A stretch of DNA of 64,000 nt. Origin: Lingula anatina (Eukaryota > Brachiopoda > Lingulata > Lingulida > Lingulidae). The stretch is from assembly GCF_001039355.2 (NCBI RefSeq), contig NW_019773637.1, positions 411,988 through 475,987 of the forward strand, in the 5' to 3' direction. Positions 11,601-24,763 of this stretch are shown piece by piece (the first letter of the stretch is position 1; each line of letters starts with the position of its first letter). Below the pieces are notes generated by a model. It was given only the letters and a program-made list of their open reading frames with translations. It was not told where the DNA came from and did no database searches. Made by a program: the position numbers and the translations under genes.

Positions 11601-12078
11601 TCATTTTTATGTTCTGATACGCCAACCCTACCATTCCAATGTGTGTGGGTGTATTTTTCTAAATATATAAAATCAAACAATTTATTTTTCATTGTAAGGG
11701 AAGGAAACGTGTCCTGGTTTAAAGTGTCTATGAAAAACACGCATCAGATGACCTTAAGAAATAATGAAAACCTTAGGGTGAAAACGTCTCCCCACCCCCA
11801 CCCAACACACACATATGATGTCTTCTAGCAAAAGATTTCGCCAAGCCTTTTTGTGATGAAATTTGGAAGCTGTCCTTTTTTTCTAGAGCATGAAATCCTG
11901 TAAAGGGAAAAATCCCCCTTCCTGTATTGAAAACAAAGGAGTCTTGGCAGTGAGCATTGTTCTTCCTCTCATAACACTTCGCATCTCCTTCAAATGCATC
12001 TGGCAGTTCACATTTCTGTACAGCATTACAATAAAACTCCCCAACAATTACTTTAATTCAAACTAATTTGCCTAGACA
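8661..12078. other. 3' UTR and intergenic stretch between convergent genes
   Basis: The first part is probably 3' UTR of the plus-strand gene. AATAAA hexamers lie at 9718-9723 and 9768-9773, with an earlier one near 8939. At about 9870-10650 the base composition turns CpG-richer and includes a CACGTG (10113-10118). A run of about 28 A lies at 10564-10591 and poly-C tracts at about 9540-9552 and 10922-10937. Apart from the MITE remnant at 11044-11160 I see no gene. The rest (about 11200-12078) may be ATAD3 3' UTR. Confidence 0.5.
11044..11160. mobile_element. MITE, 'GATCGATC' family, internally deleted copy
   Basis: It keeps both ends (left AGACTGGGTTCCCAG, right GGGAATGGTCCCTTAGTCT, inverted to each other) and the block CTCCCTGGGGAGTCTCACTA. 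The central palindrome present in the other copies is missing. Confidence 0.6.
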
Positions 12079-15000
12079 TCATTGTGTGCTCTTTGGTGGT
12101 TTGATAGAAGTGGAAGCACTTTTCTGAGAGTGGAAAACGTCTGGCGCCGTGTCGTGCAGCGTCTCTTTCTCGTCGTTTTCTTTCCATTTCATCTTCTTGG
12201 CGTGATCTTCAATGACCTCCTGTACACGTGCATCAATCATGGCCTCCGTCAGTACGCCTTCTTCTGATGCGTAGGCACTTGCCTGGAAGGGAAACATCCC
12301 ATATTTGACATATTAGTGGGTATACTCTTTGGGCGTGAATTAATTTGCTGGAGATGTCAACACCTTTCATCTTAACTGACAGGACACGTCACATCCAAAA
12401 CCGTTGGGGAATTATTGGTTTATAAGAACTACACGAACTTTAAAAGTTGAAAGTTTCTAGTTTATGAGTCGATCCCAAGATTAGATGGAGACTGCTGAAT
12501 TTCATTTGTGATGGTAAAATGAAGCATTTACGACTAGAAAATGTTTTACAAGAAATTTATTTTTTCAACAGTTATGAAATACTATGGCGATTACTGTAGA
12601 ATTGCTAAAATTTACTGGAATACTGATTTCATTTGCTATATAAAGGTCTAACGGGTATTGTGCTCTTTACATAGAAATATTTCATCATCATGTGATAGTT
12701 TTTTTTTTTTAATCTAGTTTTTACACCCATACTTTGCAATATTATTATTGAGGTTTAAAATTACTAAACTGAGAGAGAGAGAGAGAGAATTTTTACCTGC
12801 CAGGCCACTCCCAGTTTACTAATTTCTCTCCCAGATAAGCCATCAGTGATCCTTGCTATTTCAGAACATTTGGCAGTGTAGTCAAACTGGTCCACCTTTA
12901 ACCTCCTGGAATATATCAGAATAAAAACTGGTCACCATTTGTGAAACTGTGCACAAAAGATATATCAATGACTACCAATGTTGGTAGCCTAAAATTATGA
13001 AAAGGGTGTTATTCTGTTGGTTCATAATTTTTTCTTGTTTTAAAGGTAATTGCAAAAATGATAAGAGGGGACAAGGGGCAAATACCCCACTTTGAGTTAC
13101 ATATATGTCTAGTCTTTGCAACTAAACCTGACCAAGTTCCATCATTTAGTTTAAAATAGCAGAACTTAATTAAAGAAATACAAAAGAGAAACATCTCACT
13201 TCCTGAAAAAAGATGTTTGATATTTTATATTTTCTGTCCTTTTCTTTTATATTATACCAGGAACTAGTATAGGTGGTTTATACATGCCCTATAGGGAATT
13301 TCCACTAGGTTCATATGTAACTTTAATCACTTTTCACGTTAACTGGTCTTCTACTCACTTCTTTCCTTCTGATGCTGGTTTCAGCACAAACTTGTCAAAG
13401 TAATGCCGCACCATGCGTTCTCTCTCCTCCAGCGTGGGCAGGTCAAAGTTCACCATTTCGTCAATACGGTCATTTATTGCCCAATCAAACTGTTCTGGCT
13501 GGTTGCTGGCAAGTACTAACATGAATCTGAAAGGCACGAAGGCAACTTAAATTCGAAAAGAAGTACTACACAGGCATGAAAAGCTTGAAGTGATTTTTGG
13601 TAGAAAAGTAGGTCACCATCACACACAACCTTGTTTCAAATTAAAAATAAAATATAAAAAGTGAAAAAAAGCACCAAAATCTACCATGGCCTGTCTGAAC
13701 CACACTGAGTAAATACATACTTTAAGAAAACTATTAGTTCACAAGAGTTATACCATAGTGTTAATGGGACAATTGCAGATATTAACTGAATAACACCAGA
13801 GTGGTGAAAAATAACATAAAAAATTGAGCTCTTCAGCAAACAGATGAATTGAGCGATCAACTTGTAAATAACTACACTTGGTCCATTAATCTAGGAAATT
13901 ATTTTAAAATTTAGTTAAAGTCATAATAATTCTTCGTTTTGGCCAAAAATTGGATTTTCCCGGAAAAAACGGCAATTTTCCCGTACTAACCAATGGTCAA
14001 CGACCCCATTCCTGCATTCAAAGTTAATCCAGGGTTTTTTTCCTAAACGTACGGTTTTTTGTTAAAATCTCTTAAGAGATTTTAACTGACGGAGCTCTCT
14101 CTGACATCGCATAGTCACTGTTGACCTACTTAAAACCGCGGGAAAAGCAGACAACAACAACACTATATAAGATTCATTAGATATATTCGTCTTTTTGTTA
14201 AAAATACATTAATATTCACAATGTGTGCCATTCTGGGCTTTTCGTTATCCGACGCACTGTACAAAAACTCGCAACTTACGTCTGCGTCTGCATTAATGCG
14301 TTTGGCGCCATATGTTATTTTGGTCTCGAATGAACGCGAGAATCCGCGTGACACCATTACGTCATTAGCAACGAATGCCTTGATGACCGGGAAGAAAAGG
14401 CATCGAAAGCCCTATTGACAAGCACAGATTTTAGTATTACTACAATAACGGCCGTTTTAGTGGTAAAATACAATTGTCAATAGAATATATTTCCATGCGT
14501 TGTTTACAATGTATTTCATGCGGAATTTTGAATCTCAAAGGAAGAGTTATTATTGCTTTAACTACAGGCAGTGGTCTTTTTTTCACCATTCTGTATATCA
14601 GTATTTAGTCAGCTTAGCCCTGACACACATAAACAGAAAATAGCACAAGGTATGCCTCTAAAAACCTTGATTTTGGGGAAAAAAAGTTCTGTTGAAACTC
14701 TTACTTGTGAGACTGTTCACCAGTCCTGTAGAGAAAAGCGTTCAGCGTGGCCCGAAGATCTTCGCTGATTTTCTCCTGGAATATCAATAGTATCACTCAT
14801 TAAAATTAATAGAATCATCATTCTAAATTATCCCAATGGCATCTCTATTTCAACTCTTTGTGTTAATTTTCTTTTTTTGTGCAAATGAAGTACTGTAACG
14901 AGAGAGAGAGAGAGAGAGAGAGAGTGAGAGAGGTGTAGGGAGAGGAGGGGAGGATGCAGGAGCCAGTGCATATATTTGATATCTACCTGACTCCTTTTCC

Positions 15001-18000
15001 GTAGGAATGCATCTGCCTCGTCAACAAACAGGAGAAGTCTGAAAAACAGAAGAAACTTTATATTTGAAAAATTGTGATAACTTAATTAGTTGCCTGGAAT
15101 AATACTCAGTTACAAAAGAAGTATGGTAAAAACTTGAAATTTCAGTCGATCTTGAAAATTTTGTCAGATGATGATTCTCCACCAATGTAAATTTTTTTCA
15201 TCTTGAAAATTTCATCAAACTTGACAATGGACCTCTCGCTAATTTTGAAAAGTTTGTTACCTAATATGGCCAACAGATTCATGCATTTAAAGATATAAAT
15301 TAATTTTGAAGTGAGGAAAATTTTACTGTAAAAGGTCAACATCTGATATATCAAACAACTTACATATTCATTTTGGAATGAAATTCCAAATAAATGCGAC
15401 TTATAAAACCACTCCTCAACAAATACTATAAACACCTTCGTAGCCCAGATTAAAAAAAGAGCTAATATTAAGCACATTTTCCAAGTAAACACAATATTAG
15501 TGATCACTGCAAATTATTATCAGGCCTCAAACATGGAAAATCTAAACTCTACAAGCCCTGTAGGTGTTAAGACAGAGTTCTCACCTTGACAAGATGACAA
15601 CCTTTGTTCACAGGTAGATAGCTCTTCAACAATGTCATTACATATTATTCATGGACTTAAGCCCTGTAGAACTTTTTTTTTGGTCTTTTTGGTCTCTCAG
15701 ATTCATTATTCTAGAACTTTCCAGCAACCAGGCTTAGCAATTTGATTGGGTAATTGACGAAATGGTGAACTTTGACCTGCCTTCACTGGAGGAGAGAGAA
15801 AGCTAATGTGGCATTTTTTTTTTTACATAAAATATTATTTTCAGTGTTTTCTGAATTGATTTGTGAAGAGGGCTGCTTTAATTTCTCAAGGATACCAGGC
15901 TATAAACCCATCATTTACAGTTTCCTTGATTTTAGTCAGAATACTCACCCTCTCCTGCTTGTTTGTGCCCAGTCGAAAACCTTGTGCATGGCGGTGACTC
16001 CCTCCCGCCCCATGGGGGCTACATCGCCGCCTGTCATGATGGCGTAGTCCATTCCTGAGTGAGAGGCCAAGCTCTGAAATGTGAGAAGTGAATCAGAATT
16101 TATTTGTTCATTTTTTAACTTATAATATTTAGAATACACTTCTCCACCTTTTTATAACATTTTGAAAATGTTTAATTTGGAATAAATAAATAAATAAATG
16201 AATGAATGAATGAAAATAAATAAATAAATAAATAAATAAATAAATATTGCTCTTACCTTTGCAAACATTGTTTTACCAGTTCCTGGAGGACCATAGAAAA
16301 GAATGTTTCTGTAGTAACCCTTGTTCTTTTTCGTGTGTTTTGTAGCAATAGCTATCTGTCTAAGTTTCTCTTCTAAATCAGGCTGAAAAGAGATTGAAGT
16401 AGTAAAAAAGAGAATTTATGGTTTTGCTTAAGATAAAAAAACTTGTTGTAAGTTGACACTAAAAAATGAAACAGACTGAGCTTTTATCAAATACAAGTAA
16501 ATGACATAAAAACCAACTCACCTTTAGTATAATCCCTTGCACTGCATCTTGGGGCTTGGCAAACAGCCGTTTTGTTGTCTGTAAAATTACAATCAAAAAT
16601 GAAATTGTGCACAGTGAACTTTTGGAAATGCATTTTAAAAGTTAGCCTATGACATATCTTGAACTCATAAAAAAGGTAATAATTTGAAAATAGATAGCAA
16701 TAAACAAACCATTGAAGAAGAAATGACTTTTTATCAGTGAAAGACTAAATAAACTACTCACTGTTATGGGATGCTTCAATGTTTCAAACACGGACAGTCT
16801 TGATGTGTCTCTGACTAGAGAAGGTTTGCCGAGCCGAGCCTCTATAAACCTCGCCCCAACCCCTGTACCATACTTAGCAGTGTACACTCCCACTGCTAGC
16901 AATGTCAAACCAGCCGCCTGGGGAAATATAGAGTAAAGGTCTCAACGCACCATTAATTATAAATATTGTTATGATTCAAATTAACTATCTAAAAAGCATC
17001 ATATCCCTAAAAAACAATAAATAAATTAAAAAAAAAAAGAATATTTTAAAAATTGGCATACATCTCCCACGCAAGGGATCTCTCGTGTGCATCTGCAACA
17101 TCTTTTCTCTTTGACATTGTGGTTTTAACTTTACTTACTGTAGCTGATACTTTGTCCCAGTCTGATATAAAGGCTTGAAACCCTGACCCTAGGACTGAAC
17201 CAGCAGTTCTGAAAGTGAGGAATCAGACATTTTCTATGAATTAAACATCTCTTATTGCTTGGTGTAGGCCCTTATTTAAATACATATATAAAAAAATATA
17301 CTTCAGTTTGAAGTTCATGGCATTTATTTGTTAAGTTCTTGTTCGTTTTTTCAAAAAGCAACATAACTTCATTATCAAACTTCCTTACTTTATAGATTCT
17401 AAAACTGTCGTCCTTAATTCTGCCGCTTTAAGTTTTTCCTTTTCCATTATAATGTCTTTGTTTTCTCGGTCCACTTTGGCTCTTCCTCGTAATTCTGCCT
17501 CAAGTTTCATCATCTCGTACTTGTGCCGTAGTTCTGCCTCGTGCTCTATTGTGGCTAGAAATTAAAGTATTATCAATTATTTCACCCTGTCAGCTGTTTC
17601 AAGTTTGGATTCTGATCAATGATAATATTGTTCATTAGCAATTTTTTGTATTGATACTTTAAATATACTTTTGAATGATGCGTTAATTTTAAGAACACCT
17701 GAAAGAAATAAATTTCTTATTAGTAATACATAAAATAAATATCAGTAGAATAATTTATTATTTTGATCCAACTTATTAGCATTACAATAAAATGAGAAAA
17801 AAAACTTTTCTGTACTTCGTATCATGTTTATGCTCAGCTGTCAAAACAAAAACTGTTTAATAATCTAATATAAAGAAAACTCTAGCCATTACACAAGTAA
17901 AAACTTATAAACTTTCCTACTCACATCTCCTCATTGCCTCCTGTTTCTGAACAGACTCTTCTTGTGACCTCAGCTGTTGCTCCTGCATCTTTTGCTACAA

Positions 18001-19956
18001 AATTGAGAGAAAAAATACAGACTTCTAGCTGACTGAAGGGAACATCTGCCTTCCCCTCCCTCTCTGTCTCTCTTTCACACACACACGCACGCATGCACGC
18101 ACGCACAATTCACTTAAAATAATTACCACTAAAAGGTTAAATTTTACAAACATTACACATGTACATACAATATATAAATAATAATTATAGACAAAAAATC
18201 AATTATAATTACAATATAAATATTAAAATTGATTGTGACATGGTCCTTCCTTCAATATTATCAATATCAGAAGATGAATCTTTTTTAAACAGAAGTAAAA
18301 GATTGATTTATTTCAAACTCAAATACTTAGAATACTACACCTGTTGCACGAGCTGATCATCGTAACGTCGACGTGACAAAAGATCTTCATATTCTGCTCG
18401 CGCTTTCTGCTGTTTTGCTTGTTCGCCTAGAGTCTTTCTCCTCTCCTCCTCACTGATACGTATCTGGTCTCCTTTCATCTGCTCAATGGCTGCTTCATAT
18501 TCCTACACAATACAAATTATATTAACTATGTAAACTATAAATGGCAGCGAGGCATTCCTTAGAAATCCAAACTGTAAACTAATAATAATTTAATAATTTA
18601 TTCAGGTAATATACATATAAGACGATGAATAAGATATTAAGGAAGGTCATATTTTTCATTTGTACTGATGGACCAAGACACACCTTTATCTTTGCCTGGT
18701 GTTCTATTTGCAGTGTTTGTTCTTGCATCTTGGTGATTTCCAAAGCTTCCTTGGCATGTTCTAAAATAATGACAAAAAGCTTTATCATGTTATGTAGTAA
18801 ACGTGTCTAACAATTTTATATGCTCAATTTTTTTTTTTTGCATATATGACGGACTAGTGTGGCATAATTAAGTCCTTTAATGGTGGTTTTAGATTCACTA
18901 ACCAAAAAGGTAGCAGTTATATAAGTGCTCATTCCTAATATAACTATCATTCTATGTAGACCAATACAACTCTGTGGGAATGGTCGCTGAATGCAATCAG
19001 ATTAACACCCTTCCCTATTTCCAACATACTTGTATATATTCGCCAGCTTTTTCTGTATACTACTCAACACCAAAAGGTGGTGTGTCAATCTGTTAATCTG
19101 ATTGCATTCAGCCAGAGTTGGACTGGTCTGCATAGAACAACATTTTCACTGGGAATGGGCCCCTGAGTGTGGCATGTGATTGCATTCAGCCAGAGTTGGA
19201 CTGGTCTGCATAGAACAACATTCTCACTGGGAATGGGCCCCCGAGTATGTTACTGGAAGAATTTTTCAAATGTACAATGCAAAGCAGATAAACATCATTA
19301 TCTGGGAAGTCTTCAAGCATGTATGGGGATAATTGATAACATAAAAGTCATGGCAGACACGAGCAATATAACCCAAGTCCAGGTTCTATGTCATTTTATG
19401 TTTTATTTTATTGTCCTGAGAATGTAATGACCTTCACACAGCTTCAAGTTCACACGTTGTTAATGAGCCCAGTCCTTTAAAGCCGCTGATTTTTCACATC
19501 GAGCATTATAACTATCATCCCATCATTTAATTCCATGAACTCAAAGGTGTGACCACTTCTTTAAAGCACCATTTTGCTCATTTAAGAGTAAAATGACACC
19601 TTTGCCAAAGATTGCGTCACTTACATTGAGAGGAGTACGATTTGTCCAAGAAAATATACTTCCCTAGCAACGATACTTAATCAAAACCACAAGGAGCGAG
19701 CTGTACCGAAAGCAACACAGCCGGTGAAGCTTTTTACGCCATGAAATAACTTACTTGAAGCTTCTAGTTCTTTTGCGGCTTTCGCTGCTCGCTCCAGAGC
19801 CGCCGAATCGAACCTGTATGCTTCCATCTTCTTTTGGTATTCCTTATCCAAATCTCCCTTGTCGCCTCCCCCACCTGGAGGAGGGGGTGGTGCCAGAGGG
19901 ATCTCAGGAAATCCTGACGGGGTCGACGATTTACCTCCTCCAAATAACCACGACAT
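12079..19956 (-). CDS. ATAD3: ATAD3 mitochondrial AAA+ ATPase, complete
   Basis: Fifteen exons give 604 residues: 19755-19956, 18684-18760, 18341-18502, 17925-17994, 17389-17554, 17139-17208, 16762-16917, 16522-16578, 16257-16382, 15949-16073, 14987-15038, 14705-14775, 13359-13526, 12797-12905, 12079-12282. All junctions are GT-AG and in phase. The start MSWLFGGGK and a proline-rich head match ATAD3 proteins. Residues about 55-230 are a charged coiled coil (QMQEQTL-like core). A hydrophobic membrane segment follows at about 250-268 ([17 protein letters not shown]), then Walker A GPPGTGKT (351-358) and Walker [10 protein letters not shown] (405-413). The family sits in the mitochondrial inner membrane at contact sites and supports nucleoid, cristae and cholesterol functions. 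Length is near the human 586-634. Intron 10 carries an inverted fragment of exon 13. Confidence 0.97.
13919..14557. mobile_element. TTAA-flanked inverted-repeat element in ATAD3 intron 12
   Basis: The element is bounded on both sides by TTAA (13915-13918, 14558-14561). The ends AGTCATAATAATTCTTCG and, inverted, AGCAATAATAACTCTTCC match each other and the element at 36779-37094. TTAA duplication with A/T-rich ends suggests a piggyBac-type nonautonomous element. No transposase is seen. Confidence 0.55.
15721..15802 (+). pseudogene. Inverted fragment of ATAD3 exon 13 inside ATAD3 intron 10
   Basis: On the plus strand, opposite to the gene, the sequence follows exon 13 from CCAGCAACCAG through TTTGATTGGG and ATTGACGAAATGGTGAAC to GAGGAGAGAGAA. 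It has about a dozen bases deleted and an in-frame TAG. The source segment is about 13420-13510. It is a decayed, inverted partial copy with no splice sites of its own. Confidence 0.8.
18958..19255. mobile_element. MITE with GAATGCAATCAG arms and a 78-bp tandem duplication
   Basis: CGCTGAATGCAATCAGATTAAC on the left pairs with GTTAATCTGATTGCATTCAG on the right. The right part is then duplicated in tandem (19100-19177 and 19178-19255; GCATTCAGCCAGAGTTGG in both). A relative lies at 38534-38752 and a stub near 20345. It sits in ATAD3 intron 1. Confidence 0.6.
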
Positions 19957-20060
19957 TTTTGGTTACTTATAGATTAGCTACAAGTTCGCCGTGTGCTATG
20001 TAACTCACGTGTAGCAAACAACGGAAGTTACTGTTGCGCATGCGTTTTTGTTGCGGACTG
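19957..20060 (-). promoter_or_regulatory. ATAD3 promoter region with NRF-1-like, ETS and E-box sites
   Basis: Within 90 bp of the ATAD3 start codon are CACGTG (20006-20011), CGGAAGT (20022-20028, ETS type) and TGCGCATGCG (20035-20044, nine of ten bases of the NRF-1 palindrome). NRF-1 and ETS-family factors are the classical regulators of nuclear genes for mitochondrial proteins. Occupancy is inferred. Confidence 0.5.
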
Positions 20061-20460
20061 CAAGACAAACCGCAACCAAGTTTATAACGCACTTTCTTGT
20101 TCACATTAAGAAATTCTATAGTTGGAGATGTTGGTGATTTTAATATACAGACACTGTGTGTCTGCTCACCGTATTTGTACTCTATGCCAAGCCATGCTTT
20201 TTTTTTACTTTAAGCTACTTGAAAGTAATAATAATAACATTTATAGCATAAGCTCGGTTTCTGGAAACTTTTTCACTTCATTTATAGGAACAGTAAAGTT
20301 TATCACCATCTAGCCACTTAAGGAGGCTTGCCATTTACTTAAACTGATTGCATTCAGCAAGAGTTTGAACAGAATACCCAGTATGACAGTTTCATAGGAA
20401 AAATTAAAATGCGCCAAAAATTAAATATACAAGGCAGTTTTGAATTGATATCAAACTTTT
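20061..20460. other. Intergenic gap between ATAD3 and the AT-hook gene
   Basis: About 400 bp with no exon. A short GATTGCATTCAGCAAGAG stub (near 20345) belongs to the repeat family of 18958-19255. Confidence 0.5.
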
Positions 20461-22499
20461 TTTATTACTATCATAATGCACAAAACATACATATTATACT
20501 ACTCCTGATAGTAAAGATTTTCTAATACAAATTTCAATGTGCAATCTACATTTCAAATGAACAAGAAAGATATAAGCAAAACTCTGAAAGATTATAGCAA
20601 TTTACAACAATAAAATTGTTAAAAATCTATACATGAAATGGGTCCATGTAACTCCCAAGCTACTTCACTGGTCAGATGATACCATGACAACTGTATCCAT
20701 GGTAACTTGACCCATGTATATTTCAATAACTGGTGACTATACCACATATTATAATAATTATATCAAAGTGATGACAAAATGATTTTGGTGAATACAATGC
20801 TGATATTGTGGATTCCTGTTATAATTATATATAAGACTATAATCAGACAATGAAAATGCTAAAACTCACAATCATGAAGTTAAAATAATGGTTAAATGTT
20901 TTGGCAACAAACTGCTCTGTCTCATCTTGGCAAAAGCAACACCTATGGGTAAATAAGCAAATCAACACCCAATGCTCGTACTAGAACTACATTACAAGCA
21001 ACTCATCCCAAACACTAATCATGATGCATTCCAATCCACCAAAGCTAATGGTCAATAAAATAATGAAAAGGAAGACAACCTTGGGAGCCGATTTTTACAA
21101 GAGCTTTTTTCGGTACTTTCTTTCATTTGAAAGTATATGCCACTGTTCACTTCAAACTTAAAAAAAAAGGCAATGGAGTAATGGAATCTACAGTACAAGA
21201 CCCATATAACCAGTAGTGTCTCTTTGTGTAATCAAATCAGAACCCAAGGATTTTTAAACTTAAAAAAAAAAAAAAAAATCAGCATCATTAACAAATGACA
21301 TAACAAAGAGAATCATTACACGAAAAGGATAAAAATGAAGTCAAAAAAGTTTCAAGGCCACCATGTTACCTTAGCAGCTTAAAAGGTAGTACAAGGTAAA
21401 GCAAAAATTCTAAAAATGGTTCTAACACAACAAATACACACATTAAATCACAACAATATGACAATATGAATTTCATGATTCTGTGGCTAAACTGATGATT
21501 TTTTCTTTTTGTCAATTAAACAGCTGTTTCGCAATGATTTTATGTTGATTTTCTGGATTTTATCTCTTCTTAGCAGATGAAAAAGAGAGAACTGAGAGAA
21601 ACTTAAAGCAAAATAAAGCATCTTATTAACTATAACAAAGGGTAATTAAATTAGCACAAGCATCATTTACATATGGGCATGTTTTCTGAGGTTTTCAATG
21701 GATGTTTAAATGGAATATGATTGCTAATGGTTGGTGATTTGCCAAAGGCATTAATACTTAAATCTTTATCAGTTTCCATGGCAACCTTCTGCATTTCAAA
21801 ACACAAACACTATCTTTTTCAAAAATAGTTGCGACTTCTTTCCAAATTTCAAGTCTCAAATATTTAATGATTATTTTTCCAGAATAAAATAATATCATAA
21901 TCCCCTTGAAAAGTTTTAAAACTGAATTAAAACTAAACTGCCAGCACTTCATAGTGGGAGATACAAAAATGAATTTTGGATCCTTTTTAGAGAAGTCTGT
22001 GAAACATTCTTGGCAAAGTTTTGCCATCCTCGAATTTTCAATAAAATCTTCACCCTATAAGCATATAAAATTAGATGTACACAAAAAAGGATAATATCAA
22101 TAAAATCCCTATAAAATTCTTCAAATAATTTGTACAAAAATACTATCATGATGAAGCATCTACAATGGCATCTTAACCTCAAAAATTTACAGCGTGCTGA
22201 CTCAAGCAAAAACATGAAAAAAAAAAAATTCTACTTTAAAATTTCACTGTACATCATTCCTTTCCCCTTTTATCAAAATTGTTAAAAAAAAAAAAAAAAA
22301 AAAAAATTAAGGGACAAAAATCAAGCCACAGCTTCAACTCTTCAGTCACTATTGCCTTACAATAAATCTGTGATTCAACGACTGAAAATGCTGCCAAAAT
22401 GTTGAACTTCCGCCTCTACAGCAACCTAGAAAAGTTGTTTAAAACATGGTTGTATACACGTTGCCATAGCATCCGTTGTCATGGAGACAGGCATTTTAA
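20461..22499 (-). other. Probable long 3' UTR of the AT-hook gene
   Basis: Two kilobases of AT-rich sequence follow the stop codon at 22500. They lack transposon signatures and splice-bounded ORFs and end at an AATAAA on the minus strand (20461-20466). A 3' UTR is the simplest reading. Confidence 0.45.
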
Positions 22500-24683
22500 C
22501 TAGGAGGCATCTGCTGTGGCACCCTCTTCCATTTTTTCATCGCCTTTCTTTTCCGTTTCCTCAACGGGAGCAGGGTTCTTTTTGGGCCTACCACGGCCTT
22601 TTCCTGGTGTTTTGGCAGCCTAGGAGAAGAAAATTTGAGATTATTTATTCCTAATCACTTGCAGATTTTCAAATTCAAAATTTCAAAAAGCCAAGAACCA
22701 ATTATTTGTGTTGCATGTTCCCATTATGTCCAGTTTGAGGAAGAGTCTGCTTCATGCATTAACCCATGATAATGAGATTTAACAATTTTTATTTTTTTTG
22801 CTTCACCAAATAAAATGGCTCTCGGCTCGAGGTTATTAAATCAAAAACTAAAAGAACAGACTTCATTAAAACCCAAAATTTCTTCTAAATTTTGGAAGTC
22901 TGTCGGTGTAAACGAAAGCATTCACTCTGTCCTGTGAGTAGTCATCTAGATTTAGGGTGTATTCCCAGAGCTTTTAGATCGATCTATCCCCGCGGGGAGT
23001 CTCACTACTGTCAGATAATCCGGCTTAAATGTCTGTCCCGCCTACTACAAGCTGTAAGGGTGTAATTAACTTTTGTGCCCGCTTGGCTGACAGCTATTTA
23101 GTGCGTACCCCAAGTGAGTTAGGTCGATCTAAAGTAGATCGATCTAATCTCTGGGAATGGGGTCCTTGTGTCTATTAAGCTATATGACTTGTTTTCAGGT
23201 ATCCCAGTATGAATCTGCACTTTCACATTACAACTGAGACATAGCAAGCAAACAGTGTACAAGTTTTTTTCCGTTAGCTGAAATCAAAGACTGTTGGTCT
23301 TTGCAAAGTGCTAAGATAACTTATTTGAATTTTAATATTAAAATAAATCAAAATATTTAAAAATAGGTCTAATAATGTTGATTTCTTTTTCCTAATTCTG
23401 GCTTTAACCTTAATAAGGGCACCTAAAATAGGAATAAAAATTACAAAGGTGCCTTACCCCAGCTGGTTTGCCTGCCCCTCGGCCTTTCTTGGCAGGGGGT
23501 GGAGGAGGGGGTGCTCTGCCACTCCTGGAAGAGCGGGTCACACGCCCTGTGGAGGTATCTGTGAATCCCTCTGCCTTAAGGAGCTCTTTAGCTGGAAGAA
23601 AAAAAGATTCTTGTTATACAGTTTCTGACCCGAGGTGGGTCAGATTTCTGGACGGCCCAAAACAGATCTAAAAGATCTGGGTAAGTCTTGTACATATTTA
23701 TTTTCATGCTTATGAAAAAAAAAAAAAAAAAAAAAAAAACCCCAGGAGGGATCATCATATCAAGCCTTGAAAATCCACAATGTGTCTGTACATAAAATCC
23801 AATTAAAAACTGAGAAATGGGATATTTCACATTTAAGATGATGATTAGCAAGTGTACTGGAATTCCTCCTAGAAGCAAATTTTGTGTTAATCCCTTAAGC
23901 CTAGAGCTTGTTGTAAATCAAGTGCACATTCCAAGTTTTGAGAGCGCATTCAGAACAGCGGACTAATAGATCATTCCCACAGATATTTAGATAGATCCAT
24001 CCCCCTGGGGAGTCTCACTAGATTGTTGTCAGCTTAACTGGCTTAAATGTATGTCCCACCTACTAAAAGCTATAAGGGGGACAATTTTTCGCGCTCGGCT
24101 CCCGGAAGCTGTCAGCAATTTAGCGGGAACCCCCAGGGAGTTAGGTCGATCCAGATGGATCGATCTAAATCTGTGGAAACCCAGTCTAATAGATCCGGAG
24201 ATCAAATATGGCAACACACTAAAAAGCTTGCTGCTTCATTCCTGATAAGACACTGAAAAGATTCTCCACAGGGATTACGCAACAAGCATTCAAGTGGTTG
24301 GGCCATATTTAATCGGCAGATAGGGAAGTCTGTTGTTTTGAATGCACTCTTTAGCGCTAATGACGCACAAAACGTACATTCTTCTTGATGCAATATGACA
24401 TCAATTCGCTGCATCATTTGTAATAATTTGTAATAACGCAAATATACTTTTGAACTCAGCTCACCCTGCTTTTCCAAGAACTGGAAAGAGATGAATTAGA
24501 AATCTTTTTTTAAATATGCTTCACTGAGGGCTTAATTCTCACCTTCAGCCATCACCTTATCAATGGTGCTACTGCGTTTGGTGGTTGGCCTGCTGTCTCT
24601 TTTGGCCTTTGTCTCCGTTCTAGTATCACCAAGCTTTTCTCCTCCCAGTAGGGCCTTGCCCTCCTGTAAATAAATAAATAAAC

Positions 24684-24763
<80 letters not shown>

